From the NCBI GenBank assembly GCA_963920665.1, contig OY987267.1:2914001-2978000 (forward strand): a stretch of DNA of 64,000 nucleotides, given 5' to 3'. This document shows, piece after piece, positions 34,048 through 45,227 of this stretch (position 1 is its first letter; each line of letters starts with the position of its first letter). Below the pieces are notes generated by a model. The model did no database searches. It saw only the letters and a list, made by a program, of their open reading frames with translations, and was not told the origin of the DNA. Origin of the DNA: Straminergon stramineum (taxonomy: Eukaryota > Streptophyta > Bryopsida > Hypnales > Calliergonaceae). A program made the position numbers and the translations under genes.

Positions 34048-34898
34048 GTCTTATTGTGGATGAGTGAAGAATGGATGATTACAATTGAATGATTTATCTA
34101 ACTTGCTTGCATTCTAGGTTGTGTTATGCACTTCCACCAAGATGGATTGGTTCTCATGTATAGAGGGATTAGAGACTATACTATCATTTTAGACAATGCT
34201 TAGGTTTAGTTATTTTACATTGACCAAGGTAATAGGATAAACCAACTTGTGACAAGCAAACTACCTATGACAAATACTAAGGAAATGACTAATTAGAGTC
34301 TTGCATCAACCCATGACAAACTTTTTTCAATAAATGAGATTTGACCTATATTAGGTTGAGTTAGTAGCTACAATCAATGTCTTGAATGATAGTAATGGAG
34401 TGATTAGTGATTGCAATAGTTACTTCTATCATTTTCTTGTAAATTCATTACTAGAAGTGAGTTTTAGGTGAGTAAGATGATCATTATGGATACACTTTTT
34501 ATTGGGTTTTGGTAGTCTAGAGATTCTTTTGAACCAATTGGGCACCACACTTCAACAATTCATAGCAAATTCGTACTTTGTCCAAAATTTTTTATTTCAA
34601 TTGCTCTGCACATTTCTCATATTTTTCTTTACATTGAAAAAAAATTAAAATTTTTCAACAATGCCAATAGGGCAAACTTTTGATTTACTTTATTGAAGCT
34701 CAAACACAACCTAATGGCCTAGAATCACACAAGTATTTTTGGAGATAAAATTTAACTTGATTTTTGACATTAACTTAGTACAAAGGTTTTTGAAAAAAAG
34801 AATTCTACTATGCTTAAATGAGGTCTAAAATTTGGCTTTGAACACAATTCCTTCATTTTTTAACAATGAGAGGTCAAAGCTCTATTCTTCAAATTGTG
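34048..34898. other. AT-rich intergenic DNA, no feature seen
   Basis: Nothing recognisable beyond low-complexity AT-rich sequence. Confidence 0.5.
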
Positions 34899-35032
34899 CC
34901 ATACCCTATGAGGATTCATGATGGACTATGGATTTCATTATAAAAGTGACCTCTTCACTCTCCACTCACTAAATGTCAATGAAGTAATTCCTTCATTTTG
35001 CCATCAAAATCTTTTTTTACGGTAGATAGTCA
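34899..35032. repeat. Dispersed repeat A, copy 2
   Basis: Aligns with 27724-27865 in the same orientation through the core TCAATGAAGTAATTCCTTC, ATTTTGCCATCAAAA and GGTAGAT. Confidence 0.55.
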
Positions 35033-36117
35033 AATGATAGATTGATTTTTGATTCAATGGACTATATATTATTGGATTCTTTGGATTTTCAACCAACCAT
35101 CTTTACATATATTTTATAGATTTGGATATCTAGTCCTATAAATTGAAAAAGAATACATCACTTTAAAAGAAACAATTTAAGCTGAACTTGCTATCCAAGT
35201 ATACTAGAAGTGTGCAAATAAATTGCCTTGAATTGATGAATTGCCTTAAATTTAATATTTAAATTGAGTTGTACTTGATTTTTTGATTTATTAACTGATT
35301 GCTTTTGCAAACTTAAGGAAAATAACCTAAATGCCTCCCCCCCCCCGCAAAAAAAAAAATTAGTTTTTTTGCCGAATTAAATTACTAAGCTTACGCATCA
35401 ACTGAATAATCATGGAAAACCACTGAATGACACGTGAAAAGATCGGCAAAAAGCCGAGTCACCCCATAAACTACTCCCCCCCTTCACTGGACGGACCTGA
35501 CTGAGATACCTGCACGGAAAGAACGAATGATTTTCAAGTGAAGTCATTCATCGAACGATCGAAACCGCCACCTGTCAATGCGAGGAGCCAGAAGAACGGC
35601 CACCGGTGCCCGAGAAAGCGACTGCGCTCAAGCTCCATTCAAAAGTTCAAGCTTCGCTGCGTCTTCGCAGCTGATGTGGAAGCACCGGAGGAATTGAAGG
35701 CACAATAACTTAGTGACATCACAGTCGCAATCTCGTACAATTTCGTGAAGATACTCACGCAGAGTTCTGTCCCGGAGAACCCACAATTTCCAGTTCCTGC
35801 GAAACAACCATTTGATTCTCATCCGCGAGCTGGTAAGCTGCAAGAAGCTGAAGTAGCAGAAGCAGAGGAAGATTGAGTTGTAGCGTTCGCAATCTTGTTA
35901 GGTTTGTAACGATTTGGTGGAGATTTGAGGTGGAGTAGGTTTGTGGAGCAATCATGATGGTGTGAGGGCGGATTTCACGTGACCCAATTGTCGCACGCTG
36001 TTTTGGAATTCGAGATTAGTTGGAAACGCGTGTAGCGCAGTTTCGGATCGCCTTTTGTGTACAGAGCGTGAAGGAGAGGGCTGACGCTGTGAGAAGGAGA
36101 AGAGAGCCCGAGCAGCG
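35033..36117. other. Upstream region of the OTU gene
   Basis: AT-rich up to about 35400, with a C/A homopolymer junction near 35337-35361. From about 35500 it is GC-richer and likely holds the promoter and 5' UTR of the OTU gene. Minus-strand open frames at 35628-35955 (up to 71 codons) could hint at a divergent transcript but show no motif. Confidence 0.45.
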
Positions 36118-39100
36118 ATGGGACAGAAACGGGCCGGCCTCAGGATGAAAGTTCATCGACACAAGGTATTTCCATTTCCGTGAAGTTTGCCTCGATATTA
36201 TTTGCGTCGAATTGGTTTAAAATTGGTGTCGTTTATGTACGTAGCGTCTTGTTACTTTTATTACTTAATTAGTTCGTTTTGTTTCGACCGTCGCTGTTTT
36301 ATTATAAGCACTGTTCATTTGTACAATTCTACTTGATAGTTTGATTTTCCGTTTAATTTGGTTAGCTATTGAAGATGTTTTGTGAAGCATTGGCCTCGAA
36401 GGGTTCATTCATCGTTTAGGATATGATCATCTTTTAAATTGGCAGTTTCTAAGTTCAGATTTTGGGCCGCGGGAGTCCCTCTGAGTCTAATGAATTAGGG
36501 TTCAGATGCTTATAATGGAAGAGTCATGCTTAACAGAAATCTCATTCAAGATACGAGCTGGAAATAAGCTGTGCCTGGTGAACTTCTTTTTCTGTATTGC
36601 AGTTGTTAATGCCTTTTATGTTGATGTTGTTCTCTGGCGTGCAGGATAAGACTAACGAGATTGCTAACCTTAATCAACAATTAGGCATACTGGGTCTTAA
36701 AGTTGTTCCGGTTACAGCTGACGGCAACTGTTTTTTCAGGTACAGATAACATTCAAAGACTTCTTCTGTTTATACCTTGATCTTATTTGAGATTTGATTA
36801 AGGGTATTCGAGTGGTGTTTCTTTGTATTGCCATCGACGAGTAGAGAATTGGTGAGGAAGTCCACGGGAATACTGATATCGAGTATGTTTTTGCAGAGCT
36901 GTTGCGGACCAACTAGATGGGGACGAGGAGCAGCATTCCAAGTACCGGAAAATGGTCTTGGACTACATAGAGGTGCTATACTCGGTCAACTAATTTTTAC
37001 ATCTCGTCTAGGAATTGGGATATAATTTTGTGTGTGCATTTTCTATTCTAATACTATTTTGTCTAGTTAAGTTAGCATTGGAATGATACGGTGACCCTTT
37101 GATCCATCATAATCCTGTGTCTTTTTTAGTTTTACATATGCTACTTCTGGTCTGAACAGCTGGAATTGTCTAAGTCCTACAAATTTTCTTGTTATAGATG
37201 CATCGAGACGATTTCGAGCCATTTATGGAGGATGAAGTTCCTTTTGAGGACTATTGCAAGACTATGCGAGAAGAGACTACTTGGGCAGGTCATGTGGAGT
37301 TGCAAGCTACGTCACTTGTCACTCGGACCAACATCTGTATTCATCAGGTACATTATTCGATGCACGAGTGGCTTGCAATTCAGCGACAGTGAGTGCTTGA
37401 GATATCGCTACTGAGTTACATTTTAGTAAACCTTTGGACTCTTCTAATTTTCCTTTCCGACCCGAAAGTCTCATCTGTTTTTGTTGAGACGTTAATTGTC
37501 GCCGCTACTTAGTATGTGAATCATAAGGAATTCGTGTATTGAGAACATTGCATGTTCGTGACCTGAATTTCTTCACTTGTTTGAATGGCCTTACTAGATC
37601 GAGATGATTGGGTTTTCCTTGTCCACGTTCTTGCATTGATTGTGTGTAGCTTGATATGTCTTTCCTCGTAGATACGTCAAGTAGAAAATTAATCTTTAAT
37701 GAGATCACCTTGATTCTTGGTTTCTCTTTCCTGTTTGGGACAGTCGATTATAGCATGATGTGAAGATGAATGGTCACTGCTTACTTTATGTTGTCGTTTC
37801 CTTCTGTCTCAATTTAGCGATTCCCGTGCTTTTTGAAGTGTTGAAAGGTATCTCTCTGTAATTTCTGTTCGGAAATTCTTGGTGTTCAAGCTCTGACGTG
37901 GCTTGGGTGGAATATGTGATTGCAGCTGAAGACAGCTAGGTGGCATATTCGAAATTTCGATACTGCAGATACGAAGACTGTTCACCTGTAGGTTTCATTT
38001 CTATTCATAAGTGGACTGTCCCTATTTTTCTCTACTCATGTGACTTCATTTCGGAACATTGGATGAGGTGTTGGAGGATATCTTCACATCGAATGGGCAT
38101 GTTCATTAGTCTACCAATTTGGCTCAGAAGTGTACCGTTTGGGGTTTTGAGGACTAGTTTACTAGTAAACATGTTCCTGCTATGTAGTGGACTTGTGAAC
38201 TAAGGGTTTGTTTTAAGCTCTTAAACTTGATTAAATTTGGTGGTAGATCATATCACGATGGTGAACACTATAACAGTGTGCGGCGAAAAGACGATCCTGG
38301 ACTTGGTCCGGCTTTACCTTTCGTGATTGAGGTAAGTAGATGAGCTGGTCATAGCTTTGGTGTCTAAAATGAAGATTTTAGAGGGTTTTGTTCGTAATCT
38401 TGGTGGAGGTTTCCCTACCTTGTTCAACTTGAAGCAATCGACACTAGTTTTACAAGAGTTGGATTGATTTGCCTTTTATACGTTCAATTGAGCCTTACGG
38501 CATTAAAATGTTAACTATATCATTATGACGTGATTTAAGATTATGCTGTTCGTTTTTCATCTTTTATCTTAAATATGCTCACGGTTATTGCTTTTGTGTT
38601 CGAAGGGTGATGCTACTCCGGCCACTCGACCACCACCGGTAAAGGGACTTGCGAGACAGTTTAGCAGGGATTTGGCCGCAGATACAGTCAGAAGAGTGAT
38701 GGGATGCAGTGGGTGTTCAAGTGAGACTCGAGCTCGAGAAGTAAGTAGAAATAATTCTGCAGCAACAAACATCCCACTTGCAGATTTAGGAAAAAGTGTC
38801 TTGTGGTATGAACTTTATTGCATTCATCTTGTATCTGCAGTCTCGACCTGACCATTACCCTGTTCACAGCTATTTGGGTCTGAGACCATCTCTGTGGTCT
38901 CTAATGTTTGTGCAGGTTTTGCGTGATGTGCAAGGTGATGCAGATGTGGCCATTGAGTACTTAATTGCAGAAGCCAATGGTGACAATAGCTCTTCTGGCT
39001 CATATGAAAGTGATAACGAATCCTCACCAGCCACTGGTACACATTCTCTCTTACTTTGATGATTTATCTAATTGTTAGTATCGTAGCTCATTGGCCACAA

Positions 39101-39826
39101 ATCTCACAATTGGTTCTTGTCGCCTCAGCCAGTCACAAGCGCTGTATTGCTTATGAGGACAAAGAAGTTCTACACACCGTAATTCAGGCTGTTTGAGGTC
39201 TAATTTCTCTGAGTGAATTATACAGGGTATCAAAGCAGTTCCTATAGATCATCATCAGATGGAGATTCGGCAAGATCGTTGATGTTTTCCACAACCAGCG
39301 AAAATGGTGGGACTGAAAATACCAACGACTCACCTGCATCTTTTCAGGTGTCAGTTCTTTAGCACTCTTGCTTGCTTTTTCAGGCTCTGCTGTGATATTT
39401 TCTTATCAAGTGTTATAAAAATTCAAGCTGTGATTGATCGGGAAATTTCATAATGGCAGAGTGTGGGCAGGAACAAACCATGCCCTTGTGGCTCAAAGAG
39501 AAAGTACAAGTCTTGCTGTGGTACCTCAAGAACCCGAATGACATTAGCTTATATGTCCAGGTTTGCTTCATAACTCGGGTTGCATTTTTTTTTTGATATG
39601 ATCGGTGTTGAGCCACCAACTTGCAAGAAGCGAAGAAGGATTTATTTTTATTTTTATTTTTTTGTGTTCGTCACTGAACTAATTTTTGGGTGGTTTGAGT
39701 TTGTGTAGAGCTGAAGAAAGTCTTTCCAATAAAATGAGGAAGCAGAAACAGAAGGTTACGAAAGGCTTCCACACAAATGTGGACGAGGTTCCTCGTACAA
39801 CTGACATGGGAGCACTATGCATTTGA
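36118..39826 (+). CDS. OTU-domain deubiquitinase with SEC-C motif, OTU7-like (11 exons)
   Basis: Exons 36118-36165, 36645-36739, 36897-36972, 37198-37347, 37926-37987, 38247-38331, 38606-38740, 38916-39036, 39226-39347, 39460-39560 and 39709-39826 join in frame to 370 aa. The enzyme is a cysteine protease that removes ubiquitin. The OTU domain spans about residues 30-160 with the catalytic motif T-A-D-G-N-C-F-F-R (Asp42, Cys45) and the histidine motif Y-H-D-G-E-H-Y-N-S (His151). A UBA-like helical segment lies at about 218-240. A SEC-C zinc motif follows at about 302-319 (N-K-P-C-P-C-G-S ... C-C-G), and the C-terminus is basic. An OTU domain followed by SEC-C is the architecture of Arabidopsis OTU7, and the length is similar. 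All catalytic residues are present, so the gene looks functional. Confidence 0.92.
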
Positions 39827-40744
39827 CGGAATTTTTGGCATAAGTTTGTTGAGATTTTATGTACAATAATATAGGATTTCAATGAACTAAGAACTGTTTC
39901 TCGATGGCACGCAGAGCGGAATTACAATATAAGCTTTGTGGTAGAATTTTTATTTTTTTCCTTCTACGGACCAGCTTCGAGTAGATGAGGGTTTCGATGC
40001 ACTTGTTAGTTCAAAAATAAAAATTTAGCTTCAAATATATGAGCAGGTTAGTGAAATAGTTAGTTGTTAAGATATTATGTTCCAGCTTCAAATATCAGCG
40101 TTTTTGCAACGGTCTCGGGAATTAAAAACTTGACAGTCTCGAACTTTTTATTAGCCGTCGCAAGTCAAGTAGCCGACAATGTTGTGTTCAGTTGTTTGAA
40201 AAGAGATCAGAATTTATTTTGCATGCACATATTAGAGATACTATTTCTCAGTTTTCTCTGCATCATTTTATATCATAAATGAAATTGTCATTGCTCGATT
40301 TTATCAATATATCTTATTTTGGTTAAAGAATGTAGCTGTTTCAAAGTTTTCGATTCATCTCACTGAACATTCATTCATCCTAAAAGCTTGTAGATGCTCA
40401 GCAAATACTTCACGCTAGACGATGCACAAACGAATTGCGCGCTAAATTAGCAGTGCGCTTACAAGATTTTCCACTGAGCAAAATCTCCTCCAGTTTCGAT
40501 TTGTACAATTGCCACTCAATCTACATAATCAGATCATGTACACGATAAAGTCGTCCAATCCCAACAACTTGTCAATAAGCTACTTCACGTTTTTCCTTTC
40601 ATCATCCGCCACATTCTTCACTCCGCCAGTTTTCATTATCAGCTTCAAATTACGCCCAAATTCGCTGCAACATTCTGCACCATATCCTGCAAATGAAACA
40701 CCAACCCGATCAGAGGCAGAAACGATCAAAACATTCTTATGAAC
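39827..40744. other. 3' flank of the OTU gene, no gene seen
   Basis: Probable 3' UTR followed by intergenic sequence. Short open frames on both strands have no motif. Confidence 0.5.
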
Positions 40745-41094
40745 ATGTGCACCGAAGAGATGACCCTGCAGATAGAGATATCTAGCAAGAGCACAGAGGA
40801 GATGGCAATGGAGATTGTGATGCACGGCAAGAGTCCAAAGAATATGGCTATGGAGGGAGGGTGCAAGGCAACTGCAGCACAAAGGACATGGCTATGAAGA
40901 TGGAGATGCTGAGCATTCGCACCGAGGAGTTGCCTCTGGAGATGAGCAAGAGCACAAAGGAGATTGCAATGTAGATAGAGAAGCTGAGCATGTGCATGTG
41001 CACAGAAGAGATGGCTACAAAGATGGGGATGCAGAGCAAGAGCAGAGAGGAGATAGAAATAGAGTTAGAGATGTGGGCATGTGTACAGAGGAGA
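40745..41094. repeat. Degenerate ~42-bp minisatellite with codon-length period
   Basis: About eight or nine imperfect units of roughly 42 bp (range about 33-48) share the core GCACAGAGGAGATGGCNATGGAGAT. On the plus strand they encode repeats of about 14 residues, S/C-T-E-E-M-A-M-E-M-x-M. Most units keep one phase, but a one-base shift near 40870 and a stop near 40972 break the frame. It lies directly downstream of the minus-strand LEA-like gene. It may be a decayed repeat protein or a purely DNA-level minisatellite. Confidence 0.6.
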
Positions 41095-41136
41095 TGGGGA
41101 TTTCCTTACCATGACGAATGGGTCATCCATGGTGTT

Positions 41137-41559
41137 CTACTTCTTTTCGGTGGCCGAATCCACGGTGTTCTTCGTCGAGGTCTTCACTTCGTCGCCCACT
41201 TCGCTAACTTTGTTGCCCGCCTCGTCCACCTTCTCATTCGCTGCGTCCACGGCCAACTGAGCCTTGGCGCCCATGTCGCGCCCCACGTCCTTGATCGTCC
41301 TTTCGACGTCGCCAACTTTCTCCGCCACGCTGTTGCCGAACTTCTTCGCGTTCTCGCTGGCATCTGATTTCGCCCCCTCCACGAAGTTGTCGATGCGTTC
41401 AGGGTTGCCCGCAGCGCAGACAAGCACGCTCGCTCTTCGGGTGGACAAGCGGAAAGCTCCCATGCGGACGGTGCTGGTGGCGCTCACTTTGGTTGTGCTT
41501 ACGAGGTTTGCAGTTTGCATCATGGATGCTGCTGCAGTCACGGTCGCCATGGCTGTCAT
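41137..41559 (-). CDS. LEA-like amphipathic protein, probably plastid-targeted
   Basis: The 140-residue frame starts at the ATG at 41559. The first ~55 residues are rich in Ala, Ser, Thr and Arg with almost no acidic residues, and end in R-A-S-V-L-V-C-A-A, a typical chloroplast transit-peptide cleavage context. The mature part (about 56-140) is highly hydrophilic, Ala/Lys/Asp/Glu-rich and lacks aromatic residues except Phe. It has repeating 11-residue-like amphipathic patterns (A-K-K-F-G-N-S-V-A-E-K, A-N-E-K-V-D-E-A-G-N-K, V-G-D-E-V-K-T-S), as in group-3 LEA/COR15-type stress proteins that protect membranes and enzymes during drying or cold. A 5' UTR intron precedes the start codon, and a TTAAAAAG TATA-like element lies near 41965 on the minus strand. 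The family is inferred from composition and repeats. Confidence 0.75.
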   Translation of the reverse strand: MTAMATVTAAASMMQTANLVSTTKVSATSTVRMGAFRLSTRRASVLVCAAGNPERIDNFVEGAKSDASENAKKFGNSVAEKVGDVERTIKDVGRDMGAKAQLAVDAANEKVDEAGNKVSEVGDEVKTSTKNTVDSATEKK

Positions 41560-41580
41560 GTCCGAAATGTAACCCTAAAC

Positions 41581-41803
41581 CTGCACCAAATGGCGAATTC
41601 AAAAGAGGCGCGTCATGAGTCCTCTAAGAATCGTCCTGCCAGATTGATAGACGCCACTCTCATGAATTGGAAATTCATTGGCAAATGAAATCAAGGCTTT
41701 TATCACTGCTTGCTTGAGAAGCGAATTGCATGCGATGGGGTGGGGTGCCCACATTTCCCAGAACTCTAAAATTTGGGACTCTTGAGAACTCGACAGAACT
41801 TAC
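41581..41803 (-). other. 5' UTR intron of the LEA-like gene
   Basis: On the minus strand the donor reads CCCAG|GTAAGT (intron starts at 41803) and the acceptor TTTGGTGCAG (intron ends at 41581), followed 21 nt later by the start codon. Both sites match the plant consensus well. Confidence 0.6.
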
Positions 41804-42074
41804 CTGGGTTGCGTCACTAGCTTCGAGGTCGTGGATGCAGTTGGCTGCGAAGAGCAAAAGCTGGTTGTGAATGAATGGAATGGAAGTGGGAGGAAAGAGA
41901 GAGAGGGAGTGACGATTGATACTGGAGAGGATAGGAATTACTCGCTTGAGACGATTGAAAGCCACCTTTTTAAGGATCGGGATGGAGGACCTTGTGTTTA
42001 TGTGTGTGTTTCCAGTTGGGGTGGAAGACGTGGCCTTGTATTTGGACATGCCCGAGGCATTCCAAGTGGCAGCT

Positions 42075-42124
42075 CTGTGGAATTCCAAGTCCACCTGTGG
42101 AATTCCAAGTCCACCTGTGGAATC
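42075..42124. repeat. 2.5 copies of a 20-bp tandem repeat
   Basis: CTGTGGAATTCCAAGTCCAC occurs perfectly at 42075-42094 and 42095-42114, followed by a partial third copy. The unit contains the palindrome GTGGAATTCCA(A/C). It lies upstream of the minus-strand LEA-like gene. Confidence 0.9.
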
Positions 42125-42584
42125 AAAAAGTAAGTTAAGTGAAGGGATGCAGTCCAGATCTCCTTCTTTTGCATGCGCCTCCAGTCCTCATGAGCTGACC
42201 ATGGATTGGTGTACAAGCTGCACCTGCCCGTCTGCCTGAGTGCCTCGCACATCTGAAAACGGAAAGAAATCTGTAGACCTCGATTGGATGGGTTGGGATT
42301 CACCTGAGCACCAACACCTGGCTCCTTTCCATTTGCGATTGGGATGACATTTGGTAGTTCTCTTCCGCCCCTTTGCAGAGTATTGATTGTCTATTCTTAA
42401 AAGAGGGCAGTCAGTCCCGACCAGACACTCCCAATCTACATGCACGGGTGCACAGACAACCAGTCACAACATTATCGATGCTAACCAAATTTTTTCTGCT
42501 TAGTATTTGCTAGTATGTTCGAAGAAACACAGATGACTCCACTCTGCCGTACCTCTATTATCAGAATCTAATAAAGCGTATACA
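42125..42584. other. Upstream region of the LEA-like gene, no gene seen
   Basis: Moderate-GC intergenic sequence. No motif-bearing frame was recognised. Confidence 0.5.
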
Positions 42585-43133
42585 TTGACGAATCAAATCT
42601 TGGAGAAGCCGGCTCTGCTCAGGTTGGGATTTACTTATGCTGGAGTTTTGTTTCGAATCCCTCAAATGCTTATTATAATACAACTCGAAGGAACTAGATG
42701 TTTCGAGTTTTGTCAGAGAGTTCGACGACGATACGAGTTTCGGAAACATGTCCAGCCGGTCAGGCTTGTGGTTTTCGGAGAGCTCAAATTCTTGGGAGCC
42801 AATTTGTGGCCATTAGAGCACGCCGAGAATGAAGAGTATCATAGGCCCGCGCACATGAAGCTTATGGAGCCCGTGCGACGTCGTATGTGAGGGCCTGAAG
42901 ATGCGGGTTTGCTTCCTCTCGCCCTCACGGTGCAGAGCTTACAAAACTGCGACCGCCAGCCCTCACGGATTTCTTACTACCGTTTTTACCTGCAAGGAAA
43001 AAGAACCTCCTCTTCTATCTCCTTCGGCTCAGAGTCTCTTCTACTCTCCTGCGCAAGAGACTGCGACAGAGAGCTTGTTTCAGAGGGGGGCTCTTTTTTC
43101 TACCGCACCTGGCTTCCAAAGGCCGAAGAAAGG

Positions 43134-44868
43134 GGCCAGGGTGAATTGACCCCCTCATTGCCCCGCCCTTGGATGACGGAGGGATGAGGGGGTGCCATTC
43201 CTTGTCCATCCCACCCCGACCTCCTCCCCTGCGATCTGCCCGCCCCCTCCGACCTGCTCCTCCGACCTGCTCCTCCGTCGTCCCTTCTGACTTCTCGGCA
43301 AAGTGCTGATTTCCGTGAAATTTGGATCTGAAGCTCCAAACTCAGTTTTGGGTGTCCCTTCTGCAATTGTGTTTTTGTGGTTATGTGCTATATTAATGGA
43401 ATGACAATGCAGATGATGAAGTGTTTCATCAACACTATTGTGGTGTTCGTTGGGGATCTGTGGTGCTTTGAAAAGTGTGTGTCCTCGATGGTGTCTGCTC
43501 TTGAATCCCAACTGGATTGCTGGTGAGATGTAGCTGATCACGAATTGTCCGGCGGGTACGGTGTTGAGTGGTTTTGCTAGTCCTGTTTTGCCATGCCTAT
43601 CTCAAGCTTCTGTTCATGTTTTTGAAGCTATGGCTCATCCTGTTCAACAATCTCAAGCTTCTTCTGTGCGTGTACCTCAAGCATGTTCAACAATACTAGT
43701 GCCACAAGCCTTGAATTCCTTGTGGGCCATGTGGAAAACATTAAAATCTGATAATGTGACTTTGTTGTGCAGTTTTGCAGATGTTGAACCTCGAAAGAAT
43801 AAGTATGCATCTCTAGTTAATCCAAGCAAGGTGACCATCAAGGCAACTGCAAGAGCTAGACAACACCAATGATCTCTCTCATGCATTTATTAACAAAATC
43901 ACAAAATCATACATTTGCTCCACCATTAGCCATCCGAATCCATCACTCTAGTGAAGGCTAAGCAGACTGGGCACTTCAAGCAATTTGCACATAGGCTCAA
44001 ACTTAAGCATTGGACAACTATCATATAAGATTTTGAAATGATTGGCGAGTTGTAGACGTTTTTTTTGTGAGACTCCTTGGTGTTGCAGTGGTTCACTTGT
44101 TGTAGGATGGTTGTGGGTTGTAGCATCAACGGCTTGGCAATTTTTTAAACTCCCCCTTCAAATTTTTCCAAAGGCTTGGGTGCATAAAGATTTCTAAAGG
44201 TGCAAATTGGGCATGTGTGCCAAAAGAACTCAATTGCAGAAGGGACATCCAAAACTGCCACTGTTTTTTTTTATTATGAACCTTTTTTTATTATCAAATA
44301 TGTGAAATATTTACACTTTCTCATTGGCAAGTGATAGGAGATTTCAATACACTAAAGAACACATCATTTCGATATTGTATGCAAAAGTTATGAATGAAAG
44401 TCAAAATTTTTTGGCAAATGTTCTAAAACCATTTCTTCAAGAAATGGTACAAATCGATTTAGGAGATGTAGTCGAGGTGATTATCTCCTTTAAGTTGTGC
44501 ATTTAGGCACTTGGTGCATTTGGGTTCTCCTACCGTAAAGTCTTAAAATCATATTTGCATGTCTTCATTTGGGCAATTCAGAGTCAAACATTTTGCATCC
44601 CAAGTTTCTATAAGCAAAAAATGAAAAATATTAGAAAAAATTTAAAAATATAACTCATGCTTGTGAAAAATACAAACTCAAGCCATGTTGTAGTAGCCAG
44701 GAGCAGGTCGGAGGGACGGAGGGAGAAAGGTTGGAAGGTCGGAAGGGAGGTCGGAGGGGGCGGGCAGGTCAGAGGGGAGGAGGTCCGGGTGGGATGGACA
44801 GGGAATGGCACCCCTCATCCCTCTGTCATCCCAAGGCGGGGCAATGAGGGGGGCAATTCACCCTGGCC
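43134..44868. mobile_element. Mutator-type non-autonomous element with long terminal inverted repeats
   Basis: The ends are GGCCAGGGTGAATTG (43134) and its complement (44868). The inverted repeats stay alignable for about 160 bp: ACCCCCTCATTGCCCCGCC, GGGATGAGGGG, GTGCCATTCC, then CCCGCCCCCTCCGACCT. An inner pair at 43343-43369 and 44231-44257 matches at 26 of 27 bases. The flanks are a perfect 9-bp duplication, GAAGAAAGG (43125-43133 and 44869-44877). Long TIRs with a 9-bp target duplication are the hallmark of MULEs. The only notable frame (43561-43872, 103 codons, plus) is not a transposase, so the element is non-autonomous. Confidence 0.8.
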
Positions 44869-44876
44869 GAAGAAAG

Positions 44877-45145
44877 GGTCGAGACTATAGTAGTGCGACG
44901 AGCCGAATGCGGAGACAATTTTGCCCCCGCATTTTACCCCTGGGGAAAACGCAGGAACGATTTATTTGCAAGGCATGGAAAAATTTGCAAATTTTGAGTT
45001 CATATTTGCAATCAGAGACCCCAAATTATCTTGGAGCGATGTAGAGAAATAGATTAATCAAGCACAAAATAGGGGGTCTTTTTTTTTACATTCACCCTTG
45101 GCTGGACCTCCGCATTCGGCTCGTCGCACTACTATAGTCTCGACC
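44877..45145. mobile_element. 269-bp MITE, Mutator type, with perfect 38-bp TIRs
   Basis: The first 38 bases (44877-44914, starting GGTCGAGACTATAGTAGTGC) are exactly the reverse complement of the last 38 (45108-45145). The flanks are a perfect 9-bp duplication, CGAAGAAAG (44868-44876 and 45146-45154). The complete TIR identity indicates a recent insertion. Its left target copy overlaps the right target copy of the larger element by eight bases. Confidence 0.9.
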
Positions 45146-45227
45146 CGAAGAAAGTGCCTCCAACGACTTCCTCGAACCTGCAAAGCAGTTCGGGGTGGGG
45201 GCCCGCCTGATCACTGATGACGTCTGA

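Larger units (their letters stand above)
42891..45227 (+). pseudogene. Open frame of unknown family split by two nested transposons
   Basis: The frame is open from 42891 to the insertion point near 43133. If the two elements (43134-44868 and 44877-45145) and the extra target copies are removed, the reading continues in frame through K-A-E-E-S-A-S-N-D-F-L-E and G-V-G-A-R-L-I-T-D-D-V to a TGA at 45225. This gives about 105 GC-rich codons without a stop. A further frame in the same phase lies upstream (42585-42887) but ends in a stop. I recognise no family, so the host gene may be real or the continuity a coincidence. Confidence 0.35.

Noticed and set aside
35628..35955. Minus-strand frames that could be a gene divergent from the OTU gene.
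   Set aside because: Short, mutually overlapping in different frames, Leu-rich by composition and without a motif or clear splice sites.
43561..43872. A 103-codon frame inside the larger Mutator-type element as a possible transposase.
   Set aside because: Too short and lacks any MuDR-type catalytic or zinc-finger motif, so the element is called non-autonomous.
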